A DNA stretch of 52,582 nt from the NCBI GenBank assembly GCA_963205335.1, contig CAUJIM010000008.1:1-52582 (forward strand). Direction: 5' to 3'. The notes under the pieces are model-generated. The model had not been told where the DNA came from. It saw only the letters and a program-made list of their open reading frames with translations, and searched no databases. The position numbers and the translations under genes were made by a program. Positions within the stretch are counted from its first letter, which is position 1. Each line of letters begins with the position of its first letter. This stretch comes from Pseudomonadota bacterium. Its GTDB lineage: Bacteria > Pseudomonadota > Gammaproteobacteria > Burkholderiales > Burkholderiaceae_C. Below are positions 25,501-35,722 of this stretch, piece after piece.

Positions 25501-26907
25501 TCAGCCGCGCGCCGGCGGCTCGGGCCAGGGCGGCAGCGGCCCGCGCAGCGCCTCGAAGGCGTGCGCCAGCTGCAGCACCCCCAGGTCGTCGAAGCGCTGC
25601 CCGGCGATCTGCAGGCCTATCGGCAGGCCGTCGCCGGAGGTGCCGCAGCGTATCGATGCCGCGGGCTGCTCCGACATGTTGCAGGGCACGGTGAAGGCGA
25701 TGTGCTCGAGCGGCCGCAGCGGGTCGTCGGTGGGCGCCGCCAGCGTGGCGTCGAAGGCCGTGATCGGCGCCGTGGGCGAGAGCACGTAATCGACCTGCGA
25801 GCAGGCGCGCACCGTCGCCACGCGCGTGGCGTGGAACTGCTGGCTCGCCAGGTAGATGTGCCGGGCGTCGAACCCGGCGGCGCTTTCCGCCCAGGCGCGG
25901 ATGAAGGGCAGCACCTTGTCCCGCTGTTCGGCCGCGAGGCCCTGCAGGTCCATGTACGAGCGCATGCGCCAGAAGTGGTCCATGCCGTCGAGCATCTCGC
26001 GCGTGAAAAACGGCCGCATCGGCACGATGACCGCGCCCGCGGCGTCGAACAGGCGCGCCGCCGACTCGACCGCCGCGCGCACCTGCGGCTGCACCGGCAG
26101 GCCGCAGCCGGCGTCGAGCAGCAGGCCGATGCGCAGCCCGCGCAGGCGCTCGGGGCGCGCGGCGTGGCGCTCCCAGTCGATGGCCGCGTGCGGCAGGGCC
26201 ATGCTGTCGCGCACGTCGGGCTGCGCGAGCGCCTGCATCATCAGCGCCGCGTCGGCCACGCTGCGCGTGATCGGGCCTGCCGCCCGGCCGGTGTAGGGCG
26301 GGTCTATGGGCACGCGCCCGAGGCTGGGCTTGAAGCCGAAGACCCCGCACCAGGCGGCGGGCAGGCGGATGGAGCCGCCGATGTCGGTGCCGATGTGCAG
26401 CGGCGCGTAGCCCGCGGCGCAGGCCGCGCCGGCGCCCGCGCTGGAGCCGCCGGGGCCGAGGGCCAGGTTCCACGGGTTGCGCGTCAGCGGATGGAACGAC
26501 GACAGGCCCGACGAGAGCATGCCCCAGTCGGGCATGGTGGTCTTGCACAGCAGCACGGCGCCGGCCTCGCGCAGCCGCGCCGCCGGCGGCGCGTCGACCG
26601 CCGACGGTGCGAGCCGCGTCGCGGCCGTGCCCAGCGGGGTCGGGTCGCCCGCCGTGGCGATGTTCTCCTTGATCGTGACGGGCACGCCATCCAGCGGCCC
26701 GCAGGGCGCGCCGCGGCGCCAGCGCGACTCGCTGGCGGCGGCCTGGGCCAGCGTCAGCTCCGGGCGCAGCAGATAGCCGGCGTGCAGGTGCGGCTCCCAG
26801 TGTTCGGCGTGCGCCAGCAGCGCCTGCGCCACCTCCACCGGGGAGAGCGCGCGGCTGCGGTAGGCGGCGAGCAGTTCGCGCGCGTCTAGGTCGTGCAGCG
26901 CGGTCAT
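25501..26907 (-). CDS. Amidase-signature family amidase
   Basis: 468 aa. The Ser-cisSer-Lys triad is visible: Lys in [11 protein letters not shown], Ser in [10 protein letters not shown], and nucleophile Ser in [11 protein letters not shown]. Hydrolyses an unknown amide. Overlaps the upstream pth stop by 4 bases (ATGA), so it is probably co-translated. Not GatA: length and context differ and no gatB/gatC is near. Confidence 0.9.
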   Translation of the reverse strand: MTALHDLDARELLAAYRSRALSPVEVAQALLAHAEHWEPHLHAGYLLRPELTLAQAAASESRWRRGAPCGPLDGVPVTIKENIATAGDPTPLGTAATRLAPSAVDAPPAARLREAGAVLLCKTTMPDWGMLSSGLSSFHPLTRNPWNLALGPGGSSAGAGAACAAGYAPLHIGTDIGGSIRLPAAWCGVFGFKPSLGRVPIDPPYTGRAAGPITRSVADAALMMQALAQPDVRDSMALPHAAIDWERHAARPERLRGLRIGLLLDAGCGLPVQPQVRAAVESAARLFDAAGAVIVPMRPFFTREMLDGMDHFWRMRSYMDLQGLAAEQRDKVLPFIRAWAESAAGFDARHIYLASQQFHATRVATVRACSQVDYVLSPTAPITAFDATLAAPTDDPLRPLEHIAFTVPCNMSEQPAASIRCGTSGDGLPIGLQIAGQRFDDLGVLQLAHAFEALRGPLPPWPEPPARG

Positions 26908-27482
26908 GGCTGGGGCGCCGTGTTGATGTGCTGGCTGGCCTTGTCCATCGGTCCGCCGGCCAGCTCCGGGAAGGCGGCGAGGGCGTGGTCGATCGCGCCT
27001 TCGATCAGGCGGCGCTGGTCGGGCGAGGGTCGGCCCAGCACCCAGTGGATCACCTCGGCCTTGGCGCCGGGGTGGCCGATACCGATGCGCAGCCGCCAAT
27101 AGTCGCTCGCGCCCAGTTGCGCGTGGATGTCGCGCAGGCCGTTGTGCCCGCCGTGGCTGCCGCCGCGCTTGAGCCTGACCTGGCCGGGCGGGAAGTCGAG
27201 TTCGTCGTGCACCACGAGGATCTCCTCGGGGGCGATCTTGTAGAAGCGCGCCAGGGCCGCGACCGACTTGCCCGAGGCGTTCATGAAGGTCTGCGGCTCC
27301 AGCAGCCAGAGGGCGCGGCCGCGCACGCTGGTGCGCGCCATCAGGCCGAAATAGCCGCGCTCGGGCGCCAGGTGCACGCCGAGCGTGCGCGCCAGCGCGT
27401 CGATCCACCAGAAGCCGACGTTGTGGCGCGTGCCCTCGTATTCGGGCCCGGGGTTGCCCAGGCCGACAAACAGTCTGATCAT
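26904..27482 (-). CDS. pth: Peptidyl-tRNA hydrolase
   Basis: 192 aa, recycles tRNA from stalled peptidyl-tRNA. Signature [11 protein letters not shown] with catalytic H20 in T-R-H-N-V-G, and [11 protein letters not shown] at 27482 matches the conserved M-I-R-L-F start; the upstream in-frame ATG would read through the rplY terminator region. No Shine-Dalgarno is seen. GATAAT lies 6 bases before the ATG, suggesting a leaderless start. Confidence 0.96.
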   Translation of the reverse strand: MIRLFVGLGNPGPEYEGTRHNVGFWWIDALARTLGVHLAPERGYFGLMARTSVRGRALWLLEPQTFMNASGKSVAALARFYKIAPEEILVVHDELDFPPGQVRLKRGGSHGGHNGLRDIHAQLGASDYWRLRIGIGHPGAKAEVIHWVLGRPSPDQRRLIEGAIDHALAAFPELAGGPMDKASQHINTAPQP

Positions 27483-27500
27483 GGGCCGATTATCCCGGTC

Positions 27501-27528
27501 AAAAAAATGGCCCACGCGAGGTGGGCCA
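27501..27528 (-). terminator. Intrinsic terminator after rplY
   Basis: Stem TGGCCCAC / GTGGGCCA (8 bp), 5-nt loop, then seven T on the minus strand. Lies between rplY and pth. Confidence 0.9.
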
Positions 27529-27570
27529 TGGCGGCGTCCAGGCCCGGGGCGGGCCTGGTGCGCGGGCGGA

Positions 27571-28203
27571 TCACTTCTTGGCGGCAGGCGCGGGCGCTGC
27601 GGCGGCGGCCTCGGCTGGCGCGGAGGCGTCCTCCTCGATCGTCTCGGGCAGCTTGACGGAGACCAGCGACGGGTTCTTGTTGGAGCCGCGCACCACGGCC
27701 TTGACGCCCACGGGCAGCTCGATCGACTGCAGGCCAGGGATGGTCTTGGAGGTGAGCGCGCTCAGGTCGACCGTGATGTGCTCGGGCAGCTGCGAAGGCA
27801 TGCAGACCACGTCCAGTTCGTGGATCAGCGGCGTGACGGTGCAGCCCTCGGCCTGCACGGCGGGCGATTGCTCGATGCCCTCGAAGTGCAGCGGCACCTT
27901 CATGTGCACGCGGGTCTTGTCGTCGATGCGCTGGAAGTCCACGTGCAGGATCTGCGGCTTGTAGGGGTGGTACTGCACGTCGCGCAGCAGCACCTTGCTG
28001 GTCTGGCCGGCGACTTCCATTTCGAGGATCGTGGAATGGAAGGCTTCCTTTTGCATGGCGTGCCACAGCGCGTTGTGATCGAGCTCGATCATTTGCGGCT
28101 GGCCGCCAGCGCCGTAGACGATGCCCGGCGCGCGGCCGGAGATGCGCAGACGGCGGCTCGCACCCGTGCCTTGCATGTTTCGCTCAAAAGCGACGAATTT
28201 CAT
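27571..28203 (-). CDS. rplY: Ribosomal protein L25/Ctc (long form)
   Basis: 210 aa, binds 5S rRNA in the large subunit. Amino-terminal L25 domain ([16 protein letters not shown]), then a CTC-type beta domain and an Ala/Pro-rich tail ending in A-A-K-K. The long two-domain form is the usual one outside enterics. AGGAG precedes the ATG. Bracketed by intrinsic terminators on both sides, so it may be a single-gene transcript. Confidence 0.95.
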   Translation of the reverse strand: MKFVAFERNMQGTGASRRLRISGRAPGIVYGAGGQPQMIELDHNALWHAMQKEAFHSTILEMEVAGQTSKVLLRDVQYHPYKPQILHVDFQRIDDKTRVHMKVPLHFEGIEQSPAVQAEGCTVTPLIHELDVVCMPSQLPEHITVDLSALTSKTIPGLQSIELPVGVKAVVRGSNKNPSLVSVKLPETIEEDASAPAEAAAAAPAPAAKK

Positions 28204-28254
28204 GTTGTGACTCCTGGAGGAGGGCGGCCGCGACCAGCCTGCCCGCCCGGTTGC

Positions 28255-28285
28255 AAAAAGGCCCCGCGCACCATGCAACGGGGCC
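28255..28285 (-). terminator. Intrinsic terminator after prs
   Basis: Stem GGCCCCG / CGGGGCC with a 12-nt loop, followed by T5 on the minus strand, between prs and rplY. Confidence 0.8.
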
Positions 28286-28305
28286 CGTGCCGTTCTCGGG
28301 GTTGC

Positions 28306-29271
28306 TCAGTTGAACTCCGAGAACAGGCTCATCACCGACGCTCCGTTGGCAATGCGCTGTATCGTTTCGGCGAACAGCGGCGCCACGGAGAGCTGGCGAA
28401 TCTTGGGACACACGCGAGCGACTTCGCTCAGCGGGATGGTGTTGGTGACCACGACCTCGTCGAGCACGTCGCCCTGGGCGATGCGCTCGATCGCGGGGCC
28501 CGAGAAGATGGGGTGCGTGCAGTAGGCGTAGACGCGCCTGGCGCCGCGCTCCTTGAGCGCGCCGGCGGCCTTGACCAGCGTGCCGGCGGTGTCGATCATG
28601 TCGTCCATGATCACGCAGTTGCGCCCGTCGATGTCGCCGATGACGTTCATCACCTCGGAAACGTTGGCCTTGGGGCGGCGCTTGTCGATGATCGCCAGGT
28701 CGCAGCCCAACTGCTTGGCCAGCGCCCGGGCGCGCACCACGCCGCCGACGTCGGGGCTCACGACGATCAGGTCGTGGTAGCGCCGCTCGTTCAGGTCGCG
28801 CAGCAGTACCGGGGACGCGTAGATGTTGTCCACCGGGATGTCGAAGAAGCCCTGGATCTGGTCGGCGTGCAGGTCCATCGTGAGCAGGCGGTTCACGCCC
28901 ACGGCCTGCAGCATGTTGGCCACCACCTTGGCGCTGATCGGCACGCGCGTGGAGCGCGGGCGGCGGTCCTGCCGGGCGTAGCCGAAATAGGGGATCACGG
29001 CGGTGATGCGCTCGGCCGAGGCGCGCTTGAACGCGTCCACCATGACGAGCAGTTCCATCAGGTTGTCGTTGGTCGGCGCGCAGGTCGACTGCACGATGAA
29101 GACATCGCGCGCGCGCACGTTCTGCTTGATCTCGACGTTGACTTCGCCGTCGGAGAAGCGCCCCACCTGGATGGCGCCCAGCGTGGTGTCCAGGCCCTGG
29201 GCGATCTCGGCGGCCAGCACCGGGTTGGCGTTGCCCGTGAAAACCATGAAATCGGTGTGATGGGTTTGCAT
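28306..29271 (-). CDS. prs: Ribose-phosphate pyrophosphokinase
   Basis: 321 aa, makes PRPP from ribose 5-phosphate and ATP. Conserved segments: [32 protein letters not shown], and the PRPP-binding [12 protein letters not shown]. Full length. Sits in the lolB-ispE-tRNA-Gln-prs order typical of beta- and gammaproteobacteria. Confidence 0.97.
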   Translation of the reverse strand: MQTHHTDFMVFTGNANPVLAAEIAQGLDTTLGAIQVGRFSDGEVNVEIKQNVRARDVFIVQSTCAPTNDNLMELLVMVDAFKRASAERITAVIPYFGYARQDRRPRSTRVPISAKVVANMLQAVGVNRLLTMDLHADQIQGFFDIPVDNIYASPVLLRDLNERRYHDLIVVSPDVGGVVRARALAKQLGCDLAIIDKRRPKANVSEVMNVIGDIDGRNCVIMDDMIDTAGTLVKAAGALKERGARRVYAYCTHPIFSGPAIERIAQGDVLDEVVVTNTIPLSEVARVCPKIRQLSVAPLFAETIQRIANGASVMSLFSEFN

Positions 29272-29318
29272 GGGCGAATCGACTGTCTGACGGTGGCTGG
29301 CGCGATGGACTCAATGGG

Positions 29319-29395
29319 TGGCAGGGGAGGAAGGATTCGAACCCTCGCATGCCGGAATCAAAATCCGGTGCCTTGACCAGCTTGGCTACTCCCCT
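29319..29395 (-). tRNA. tRNA-Gln (UUG)
   Basis: 77 nt with encoded CCA. Acceptor AGGGGAG/CTCCCCT, discriminator G, anticodon stem CCGGA/TCCGG enclosing TTTTGAT (anticodon TTG), T-arm GAGGGTTCGAATCCTTC. Between ispE and prs on the same strand, probably co-transcribed. Confidence 0.97.
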
Positions 29396-29430
29396 ACGCG
29401 AGCCGCGCGCATCCGCGTGCAGCCTGGCAA

Positions 29431-30297
29431 TCATTCATCCCCGGCCCACCCGGCAAGTGGATGAAGCCCGAGATTCTCACACACTTTGATGCTCCAGGCA
29501 GAGGGTGCGCTGGCGGCATCGATCGCGTGCGTCATTGGCGCGAACACCGCGCTGCCGGAACCGGTCATGCGGCCCGAAAGTCCCTGGCTCGCAAGCCACT
29601 CGAGGGCTTGGGCGATTTCGGGACACAGGGACTGCGCGACTGGCTGCAAGTCGTTTCTGCCGAACCGAAACGGCTCCAGCGCATGCTCTCCAATGAAGCC
29701 TGCGATTGTAGCAGGCTGGCTGTCGCGCCTGAGCCGCGGATCGGAAAAAATTGCTCCGGTGTCGAGCCCCGCCCGCGGCTTGACCACGACGAAGCGGCTG
29801 CCCGCCGCGATGGCCTGCGGCGGCAGCGGCGCGAGCACGTCGCCTATGCCTTCGACCCACGCGTCGCGGCCGCCGAGGAAAAACGGGATGTCGGCGCCGA
29901 GCGAGAGCCCGATGGCGTGCAGCTGGCGGCGCGTCAGCCCGAGCGCCCACAGGCGGTTGAGCGCGAGCAGCGTGGTCGCGGCGTCCGACGAGCCGCCGCC
30001 CAGCCCGGCCTGCGCCGGGATGCGCTTGTCCGTGGTGATGCGCGCGCCTTGCGTGCAGCCGGTGGCCGCCTGCAGGGCGCGCGCGGCCTTGAGGCACAGG
30101 TCGTCGGCGGGCAGGGGGGCGGCGAGGTCTTCGCGGCTGACCGCGGCGCTGTCCAGGCGCTCGAAGTGCAGCCGGTCGCACCAGTCGATCAGCATGAAGA
30201 CCGATTGCAGCAGGTGGTAGCCGTCCGCCCGCCTGCCGGTCACGTGCAGGAACAGGTTGAGCTTGGCGGGCGCGGGGACGTCGTGCAGCGCGCGCAT
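29431..30297 (-). CDS. ispE: 4-diphosphocytidyl-2-C-methyl-D-erythritol kinase
   Basis: 288 aa GHMP kinase of the MEP isoprenoid pathway. Opening P-A-P-A-K-L-N-L-F-L-H-V and the ATP-binding A-Q-A-G-L-G-G-G-S-S-D-A-A are diagnostic; the third motif is M-T-G-S-G-S-A-V-F. Starts 5 bases after the lolB stop. Confidence 0.97.
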   Translation of the reverse strand: MRALHDVPAPAKLNLFLHVTGRRADGYHLLQSVFMLIDWCDRLHFERLDSAAVSREDLAAPLPADDLCLKAARALQAATGCTQGARITTDKRIPAQAGLGGGSSDAATTLLALNRLWALGLTRRQLHAIGLSLGADIPFFLGGRDAWVEGIGDVLAPLPPQAIAAGSRFVVVKPRAGLDTGAIFSDPRLRRDSQPATIAGFIGEHALEPFRFGRNDLQPVAQSLCPEIAQALEWLASQGLSGRMTGSGSAVFAPMTHAIDAASAPSAWSIKVCENLGLHPLAGWAGDE

Positions 30298-30301
30298 GGC
30301 T

Positions 30302-30820
30302 TCACCGGTCGAGCACGATGCGCAGCACCGCCTGCGGCAGCGGCTGCAGGCGCGTGGCGCTGATGCGTCCGGAGTCGAGCGTGCTCAGGTCCACGTGCCA
30401 GCCGCTGGCCTGCACCGCCTCTCCCTTGAGCCAGGCGAACAGCGCCTGCACCGGCAGGGTATTGCCCGTGAGCTCCTCGGTGAGCGCCGCCAGCGAGCTG
30501 GAGCGGTGCTGCTTGCCGTCCTGCACCAGGACGGCGCCGCCGGGATGCCAGGCGAGCCGCGCGAGCACGCTGCCCAGCGGGTTGAGCAGCGTCAGGTCGC
30601 CCCGGTCGGCGTTGCCCTGCAGCTCGAAGCCGGCGCTGAACGATGGCGCGGAGGGGTCGTCCACCTGCAGTCCCAGCCGGCCGCTCCAATGGTCGGCTGC
30701 CGCGGGCGCGGTGCGCGGCGGTTCGGCGCAGGCCGCGAGCACGAGCGCGCCTGCGCCGGCGAGCCAGCGCCGGCGGTGCCACGGCGCGCCTGCGCCGGCG
30801 CCGCCACCCCATCGGTTCAA
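30302..30820 (-). CDS. lolB: Outer-membrane lipoprotein insertase LolB
   Basis: 172 aa lipoprotein that receives lipoproteins from LolA and inserts them in the outer membrane. Signal sequence with lipobox L-V-L-A-A-C, then W-S-G-R-L-G-L-Q-V and L-N-P-L-G-S, typical LolB strands. No ATG or GTG fits. A TTG at 30820 overlaps the stop of the TPR gene (TTGA) and has GGAG 7 bases upstream, so I take it as the start. Followed by ispE, the common neighbour. Confidence 0.88.
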   Translation of the reverse strand: MNRWGGGAGAGAPWHRRRWLAGAGALVLAACAEPPRTAPAAADHWSGRLGLQVDDPSAPSFSAGFELQGNADRGDLTLLNPLGSVLARLAWHPGGAVLVQDGKQHRSSSLAALTEELTGNTLPVQALFAWLKGEAVQASGWHVDLSTLDSGRISATRLQPLPQAVLRIVLDR

Positions 30821-32592
30821 AGGCGGACTCCGAGACGCTCGAGCGTGCTGGTCAGTGTCTTGTTGTCCTTGTTCAGGCGCAGGCCTTCGCGCCAGACCTC
30901 GCGCGCGCGGGTGCGCCGGCCGAGCTTCCAGAGTACTTCGCCGGTGTGGGCGGCGATCTCCGCGTCTGGCTGCCTGCGGTAGGCGGTCTCGAGCAGGGCC
31001 AGCGCCTGCGTGTAGTTCCCGAGCCGGTATTCGACCCAGCCCAGGCTGTCGGTGATGTAGGGGTCCTGCGGCGCATGCTCCAGCGCCTGCGTGATGAGCC
31101 GCTTGGCTTCCTCGAGCCGCACGCCGCGGTCGGCCAGCGAGAACCCGAGGGCGTTCATCGCGTGGTGGAAATCGGGGCTGCGCGCCAGGATGGCGCGCAG
31201 CAGCCGCTCCATCTCGTCGGTGCGCCCGAGTTTTTCGGCGAGCATGGCCTGCTCGTACGCCAGGTCGTCGTCCTTGGGCGCGAGGGCGACGGCCCGCGCC
31301 AGTGCGTCGTACGCCCGCGCGTACTGGCCCACTTCGCGCAGTACCAGCGCCTCGGCCTGCAGTTTCTGTCGCTCGGCGTCGGTGTCGGCCGCGGGCAGGT
31401 CGCGCAGCGCGGCGATCGCCTCGCCGAGCTTGCCCTGGCGCGCGAGGATCGAGGCGCGCCGGGCCTGCACCGACAGCAGCTTGTCGCCGTCCTCGATCGC
31501 GTCGAGCCAGCGCTCGGCGCCTGCGAGATCGCCGCGTTGCTCGGCGATCTGCGCGCGCAGCAGGTTCAGTTGCGTGGTGGCGCTGCGCGGACGCTGCGAC
31601 ACCGGCAGCTGTTCGAGCAGCGCGGCGAAATGCTGCAGCGCCGAATCGGCATCGTCGAGCCGGTGGGTCTGCACCAGCAGCGAGCCCTGCATCAGCCAGG
31701 CCTCGGCGTTGTCCGGACTCTCCCGCGTGAGCGCCTGCAGCTGGGTCAGCGCCTGCTGCGGCTGCTCGGCGCTGAGCAGATAGCGCGCGTACGCCAGGCG
31801 CAGCTCGGGCAGGGGATGGCCGGAGAGGTAGGGCGCGAGCAGGGCCTGCGCCTGCGTCGTGCCGCCTTCGAGCAGTTGCAGGGCGAGCGTCGCCATCACG
31901 TCGCTCGTCGCGTCCGCGTGCTGCGCCTCGCGCGCCGCGAGCAGCGCAGCGGTCTTTTCGTTGGCGGCCAATCGCATGCGGCCGACGGTGGTCCACGCCG
32001 TGGCCCGCGTGGACGGTGCCTGCAGCGCATCTGCGAGGGCCGCCTCGACGACTTGCGCGGCCAGCGACTTGTCCGAGACGTGCGCGTAGAGCTGCGGGAT
32101 GGCGTTGAGCACCAGCGTCTTGCGCTCGGGCGGGGTGTGCGCCAGTTCCTGGCGCAGCGGCTGGGCGCTGTCGGCCACGCGGTTGAGCGCCACGAGGATG
32201 CGCAGCACGAAGCGGTTGGCGTCGCGCGAATCGGGCTGCGCCTGCTGCCAGGCCTGCGCGGCGATCAGTGCCGAGGGCGCCGAGCGCGACTGCAGCGCGA
32301 TCTCGGTGGCGCGGCGGTACAGCGTGGCGTCGTTGCTGCGCCGGGCGGCGTCGAGCATGAGCGCGTAGCCCTGGCCGGGGTCGCCCCGCTGGGCGGAAAT
32401 TTCCCCGAGCAGCACCTCGTAGAGCAGCTCGGCCTCGCGCGCCGGGTCGGTGGCTTCGGCCGCGCCGTTCTCGCTGCCTGCCTGGGGGGCCGCGGCGCCT
32501 TCCTGCGTGGGCGAACTCCAGGCGCAAACACTGGTCAGGGCCAGCGCGCTGATCAGCAGCGTGGCGGTGGCGAGGCGGTGCATTCGCGGCAT
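30817..32592 (-). CDS. Exported tetratricopeptide-repeat protein
   Basis: 591 aa from the ATG at 32592 (a later ATG at 32583 is possible). Signal-peptide-like start ([14 protein letters not shown]), then helical TPR pairs throughout, clearest near the end ([13 protein letters not shown] and [14 protein letters not shown]). This gene regularly precedes lolB in Burkholderiales. Probably periplasmic, perhaps an envelope-assembly scaffold. Divergent from mutM. Confidence 0.88.
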   Translation of the reverse strand: MPRMHRLATATLLISALALTSVCAWSSPTQEGAAAPQAGSENGAAEATDPAREAELLYEVLLGEISAQRGDPGQGYALMLDAARRSNDATLYRRATEIALQSRSAPSALIAAQAWQQAQPDSRDANRFVLRILVALNRVADSAQPLRQELAHTPPERKTLVLNAIPQLYAHVSDKSLAAQVVEAALADALQAPSTRATAWTTVGRMRLAANEKTAALLAAREAQHADATSDVMATLALQLLEGGTTQAQALLAPYLSGHPLPELRLAYARYLLSAEQPQQALTQLQALTRESPDNAEAWLMQGSLLVQTHRLDDADSALQHFAALLEQLPVSQRPRSATTQLNLLRAQIAEQRGDLAGAERWLDAIEDGDKLLSVQARRASILARQGKLGEAIAALRDLPAADTDAERQKLQAEALVLREVGQYARAYDALARAVALAPKDDDLAYEQAMLAEKLGRTDEMERLLRAILARSPDFHHAMNALGFSLADRGVRLEEAKRLITQALEHAPQDPYITDSLGWVEYRLGNYTQALALLETAYRRQPDAEIAAHTGEVLWKLGRRTRAREVWREGLRLNKDNKTLTSTLERLGVRL

Positions 32593-32760
32593 CGCTTCAT
32601 GATAATCCGGAAAGCGCCGCCACCCGTTCACGCGCATCGGCCGCAGGTATCATGGCCCGCATGGGGAATGCACATCCTGCGCCGCGCCGAGGCGGGCGGT
32701 ACCGCGGCCGCCGGCTTGCCGGACATCTGGCCGCGGGCGCCGCGCAGCGGGTGCGAGGGC

Positions 32761-33576
32761 ATGCCTGAGCTGCCGGAGGTCGAGGTCACGCGGCGCGGCT
32801 TCGCCGATGCGATCGCGGGCGCGCGCGTCACCGGGGTCGTGCTCGGCAAGCCGCTGCGCTGGCCGCTGGGCATAGCCCCCGCGGCGCTCGCGGGGCGCCG
32901 CGTGCTGCGGGTGCGCCGGCGCGGCAAGTACCTGCTGCTGGACCTGAGCGAGGGACTGCTCCTGGTCCACCTCGGGATGTCGGGCAGCCTGCGCTTCGCG
33001 CCGGCATTGCCCGCGGCGGGCGCGCACGACCATTTCGAGATGGCCACCGACCGCGGCGTGCTGCGCCTGCACGACCCGCGCCGTTTCGGCGCGGTGGTCT
33101 GGGTGCCGGGCGAAGAGGCGCCGCTGGCGCGCAAGCTGCTCGGCGGCCTGGGGGCGGAGCCGCTGTCCGACGGGTTCGACTTCGCCGCCTTCCACGCCGG
33201 GCTCAGGGCGAGCCGCCAGGCGATCAAGCAGGTGCTGCTGGCGGGCAGGGTGGTGGTGGGCGTGGGCAACATCTACGCCAGCGAGGCGCTGTTCGCCGCG
33301 CGCATCCGCCCGACCGTGCCCGCCGCGCGCCTGGGCGCGGCGCGGGCGCTGCGGCTGCACGCGGCGATCCGCGAGGTGCTGGCGCGGGCGGTGGAGCGTG
33401 GCGGCAGCACGCTGAGGGATTTTTCCGACGCGCAGGGCGACGCCGGGCACTTCCAGCTCGAAGCCAGGGTGTACGGGCGCGAGGGCCAGCCTTGCGTGGC
33501 GTGCGGCACGCCGGTGCGGCTGCTGCGCCAGGGCCAGCGCAGCACGTTCTACTGCCCGCACTGCCAGCGCCGCTGA
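32761..33576 (+). CDS. mutM: Formamidopyrimidine-DNA glycosylase
   Basis: 271 aa base-excision enzyme for 8-oxoguanine and ring-opened purines. The catalytic P2-E3 start (M-P-E-L-P-E-V-E), the helix-two-turn-helix region [12 protein letters not shown], and a C-terminal zinc finger (C-V-A-C...Y-C-P-H-C-Q-R-R) are intact. The exact M-P-E start fixes the ATG at 32761. Overlaps mutY by one base, pairing the two 8-oxoG repair enzymes. Confidence 0.97.
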   Translation: MPELPEVEVTRRGFADAIAGARVTGVVLGKPLRWPLGIAPAALAGRRVLRVRRRGKYLLLDLSEGLLLVHLGMSGSLRFAPALPAAGAHDHFEMATDRGVLRLHDPRRFGAVVWVPGEEAPLARKLLGGLGAEPLSDGFDFAAFHAGLRASRQAIKQVLLAGRVVVGVGNIYASEALFAARIRPTVPAARLGAARALRLHAAIREVLARAVERGGSTLRDFSDAQGDAGHFQLEARVYGREGQPCVACGTPVRLLRQGQRSTFYCPHCQRR

Positions 33577-34634
33577 TGCCGCCGCCGACCGATTTCGCCG
33601 ACCGCGTGCTGCGCTGGCAGAGGGTGCACGGGCGCCAGCACCTGCCGTGGCAGGGCACGCGCGAGCCTTACCGCGTGTGGCTCTCCGAGATCATGCTGCA
33701 GCAGACGCAGGTGGCGACGGTGCTCGACTACTACCCGCGCTTTCTGGCCCGGTTTCCGCAGGTGCGCGCGCTCGCCGCCGCGCCGCTGGACGACGTGCTC
33801 GCGCTCTGGAGCGGCCTGGGCTACTACAGCCGGGCGCGCCACCTGCACCGCTGCGCGCAGGAGGTGGTGGCGCGCCACGGCGGCGAGTTCCCGCGGGACG
33901 CGGCCGCCCTGGCCACGCTGCCCGGCATAGGCCGCTCGACGGCAGGCGCGATCGCGGCGTTCTGCTTCGGCGAGCGCTCGCCCATCCTCGACGCCAACGT
34001 GCGGCGCGTGCTCACGCGCTCGCTCGGCTTCGGCGCCGACCTGGCGCAGGCGGCCAGCGAGCGCGCGCTGTGGACCGTGGCCGAGGGCTTGCTGCCGCGG
34101 CGCGATCTGGCGCGCGCCATGCCGCGCTACACGCAGGGGCTGATGGACCTGGGCGCCACCGTTTGCCTGGCGCGCAATCCGCAGTGCGCGCGCTGCCCGC
34201 TGGCCGAGATCTGCGTGGCCCGCGCCGGCGGCGACCCGCACGCCTACCCGGTGCGCTCGCGCCGCCTGGTGCGCCGGGCCGAGGACTGGTGGCTGCTGCT
34301 GCGCGTCGACGGCGCGGGCCGCTGCTGGCTTGCGCCGCGCCCGCAGCGCGGCATCTGGGCCGGGCTGTACTGCCCGCCGGTGTTCGCCAGCCGCGCCGAC
34401 CTGGATGCGGAGCTGCCCGCCGCCGCCGGGCCGGGCGAGGCGTGGCCCGCGTTCACCCACGTGCTCACGCACCGCAATCTGCGGCTGCACCCGGTGCTGG
34501 TGCGGGGGGACGGGGCGGGCGGCGGTCCGGGCGGGGCCTGGTTCGACGCGCAGGGCTGGCGGGCGCTGGGACTGCCGGCGCCGGTGCGCAAGCTGCTGGA
34601 GGCCTTGCCCGGGGCGGGGGATTTCCTGTTTTGA
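33576..34634 (+). CDS. mutY: Adenine DNA glycosylase
   Basis: 352 aa, removes adenine opposite 8-oxoguanine. Contains E-I-M-L-Q-Q-T-Q-V with the catalytic Glu (about E38), helix-hairpin-helix L-P-G-I-G-R-S-T-A-G-A-I, the catalytic Asp in I-L-D-A-N-V-R-R, the iron-sulfur ligands C-x6-C-x2-C-x5-C (C-L-A-R-N-P-Q-C-A-R-C-P-L-A-E-I-C), and a Nudix-like C-terminal recognition domain. Start overlaps the mutM stop (TGATG). Confidence 0.97.
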   Translation: MPPPTDFADRVLRWQRVHGRQHLPWQGTREPYRVWLSEIMLQQTQVATVLDYYPRFLARFPQVRALAAAPLDDVLALWSGLGYYSRARHLHRCAQEVVARHGGEFPRDAAALATLPGIGRSTAGAIAAFCFGERSPILDANVRRVLTRSLGFGADLAQAASERALWTVAEGLLPRRDLARAMPRYTQGLMDLGATVCLARNPQCARCPLAEICVARAGGDPHAYPVRSRRLVRRAEDWWLLLRVDGAGRCWLAPRPQRGIWAGLYCPPVFASRADLDAELPAAAGPGEAWPAFTHVLTHRNLRLHPVLVRGDGAGGGPGGAWFDAQGWRALGLPAPVRKLLEALPGAGDFLF

Positions 34635-34680
34635 TAGCTGCTCGCGCTTTCCTATCAAGCTCTGGAGGCCGATTTGGCTC
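34631..34680 (+). repeat. Interspersed palindromic repeat, copy 2 (diverged)
   Basis: TAGCTGCTCGCGCTTTCCTA then TCAAGCTCTGGAGGCCGA, starting at the mutY stop codon. Same family as 21111-21160 but with the stem partly eroded. Both copies occur right after a stop codon. Confidence 0.55.
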
Positions 34681-34692
34681 AAAGAAAAAACG

Positions 34693-35556
34693 CTAGGCGT
34701 CGCCCAGTTCGCGGTGGCGCTTGAGCGTGGCCCACTGGTGCTCGAAATGCTGCGCCAGCTGCTCGGCCAGGTAGACCGAGCGGTGCTGGCCGCCGGTGCA
34801 GCCTATCGCCACGGTGACGTAGCTGCGGTGGTTTTGCGCCAGCGGCGGCAGCCAGCGCTCCAGGAAGCGGGTGATGTCGGCCAGCATCGCGCCGACCTCG
34901 GACTGCCGGCGCAGGAAGCCGATGACCGGCGCGTCGCGGCCCGTGAGCGGGCGCAGCAGGGGGTCGTAGTGCGGGTTGGGCAGCATGCGCACGTCGAAGA
35001 CGTAGTCGGCATCCATCGGCACGCCGCGCTTGAACGCGAAGGACTGGAACACCAGCGTGAGCCGCCCCGCGGGCACGGCCATGAGCTTTTTCACGTAGGC
35101 GAGCAGGTCGGCGTTGCGCAGCGTGGTGGTGTCGATCACGAGCGACTGCTCGCGCAGCTCGGCCAGCAGTTCGCGCTCGAGCTCGATGCTCTGCACCAGC
35201 GCCTGCCGGCCGCCGAGCAGCTCCTTCTTGGACAGCGGGTGGCGCCGCCGCGTCTCCGAAAAGCGCCGCACCAGCGTGTCGGTGCTGGCATCGAGGAACA
35301 GCGACTGCACCTCGACACCCTGGGTGCGCAACTGCGCGAGCTGCTGCGGCACCAGCGGCAGCGCGGTGGCGCTGCGCACGTCGATGGCCAGCGCCACCCG
35401 GTCGTTGTGGTGCGCGTGCTCGAGCCCGGCGAAGGAGACGAGCAGTTCGGGCGGCAGGTTGTCCACGCAGTAGTAGCCCGCGTCTTCGAGCGCGTGCAGG
35501 GCCACGGACTTGCCCGAGCCGGACATGCCCGTGATGAGGACGAGTTCGAGTGCCAT
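34693..35556 (-). CDS. rapZ: RNase adapter protein RapZ
   Basis: 287 aa. Walker A G-M-S-G-S-G-K-S at 10-17, the family segment Y-Y-C-V-D-N-L-P, and the conserved C-terminal part [11 protein letters not shown]. In enterics RapZ guides RNase E to small RNAs controlling glmS; in betaproteobacteria the target is not established. ATG at 35556 fixes the conserved start [10 protein letters not shown]. Confidence 0.95.
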   Translation of the reverse strand: MALELVLITGMSGSGKSVALHALEDAGYYCVDNLPPELLVSFAGLEHAHHNDRVALAIDVRSATALPLVPQQLAQLRTQGVEVQSLFLDASTDTLVRRFSETRRRHPLSKKELLGGRQALVQSIELERELLAELREQSLVIDTTTLRNADLLAYVKKLMAVPAGRLTLVFQSFAFKRGVPMDADYVFDVRMLPNPHYDPLLRPLTGRDAPVIGFLRRQSEVGAMLADITRFLERWLPPLAQNHRSYVTVAIGCTGGQHRSVYLAEQLAQHFEHQWATLKRHRELGDA

Positions 35557-35598
35557 GGGCTCAGAAGGTGTGAGTGAGCCGCGCGTGCCCGAAAGGAT

Positions 35599-35687
35599 CG
35601 CCAAAACCTGTCCGGTCAAGACGCAAAGCGCAGACGTAGCTCGGGCTACGGCGAGCATTTGCAACGCGGAGCGGGCGGGTTTTGGCG
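35599..35687. repeat. Large palindromic intergenic element between recN and rapZ
   Basis: Outer inverted repeat CGCCAAAACC (35599-35608) / GGTTTTGGCG (35678-35687). Inside it lies a second hairpin CGTAGC-TCGG-GCTACG (35635-35650), flanked by GCAAAGCG and GCATTTGC. It fills most of the recN-rapZ gap. The two-level symmetry suggests a mobile palindromic element or an RNA structure; no open frame is present. Confidence 0.65.
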
Positions 35688-35722
35688 GTCAAGGCGGGCA
35701 TGAGGGGTTCGTTCATACCTTC

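Noticed and set aside
30643-32760. Long upstream extension of the mutM frame
   Set aside because: The catalytic Pro must follow the initiator Met, which fixes the start at 32761. The extension is antisense to the TPR gene.
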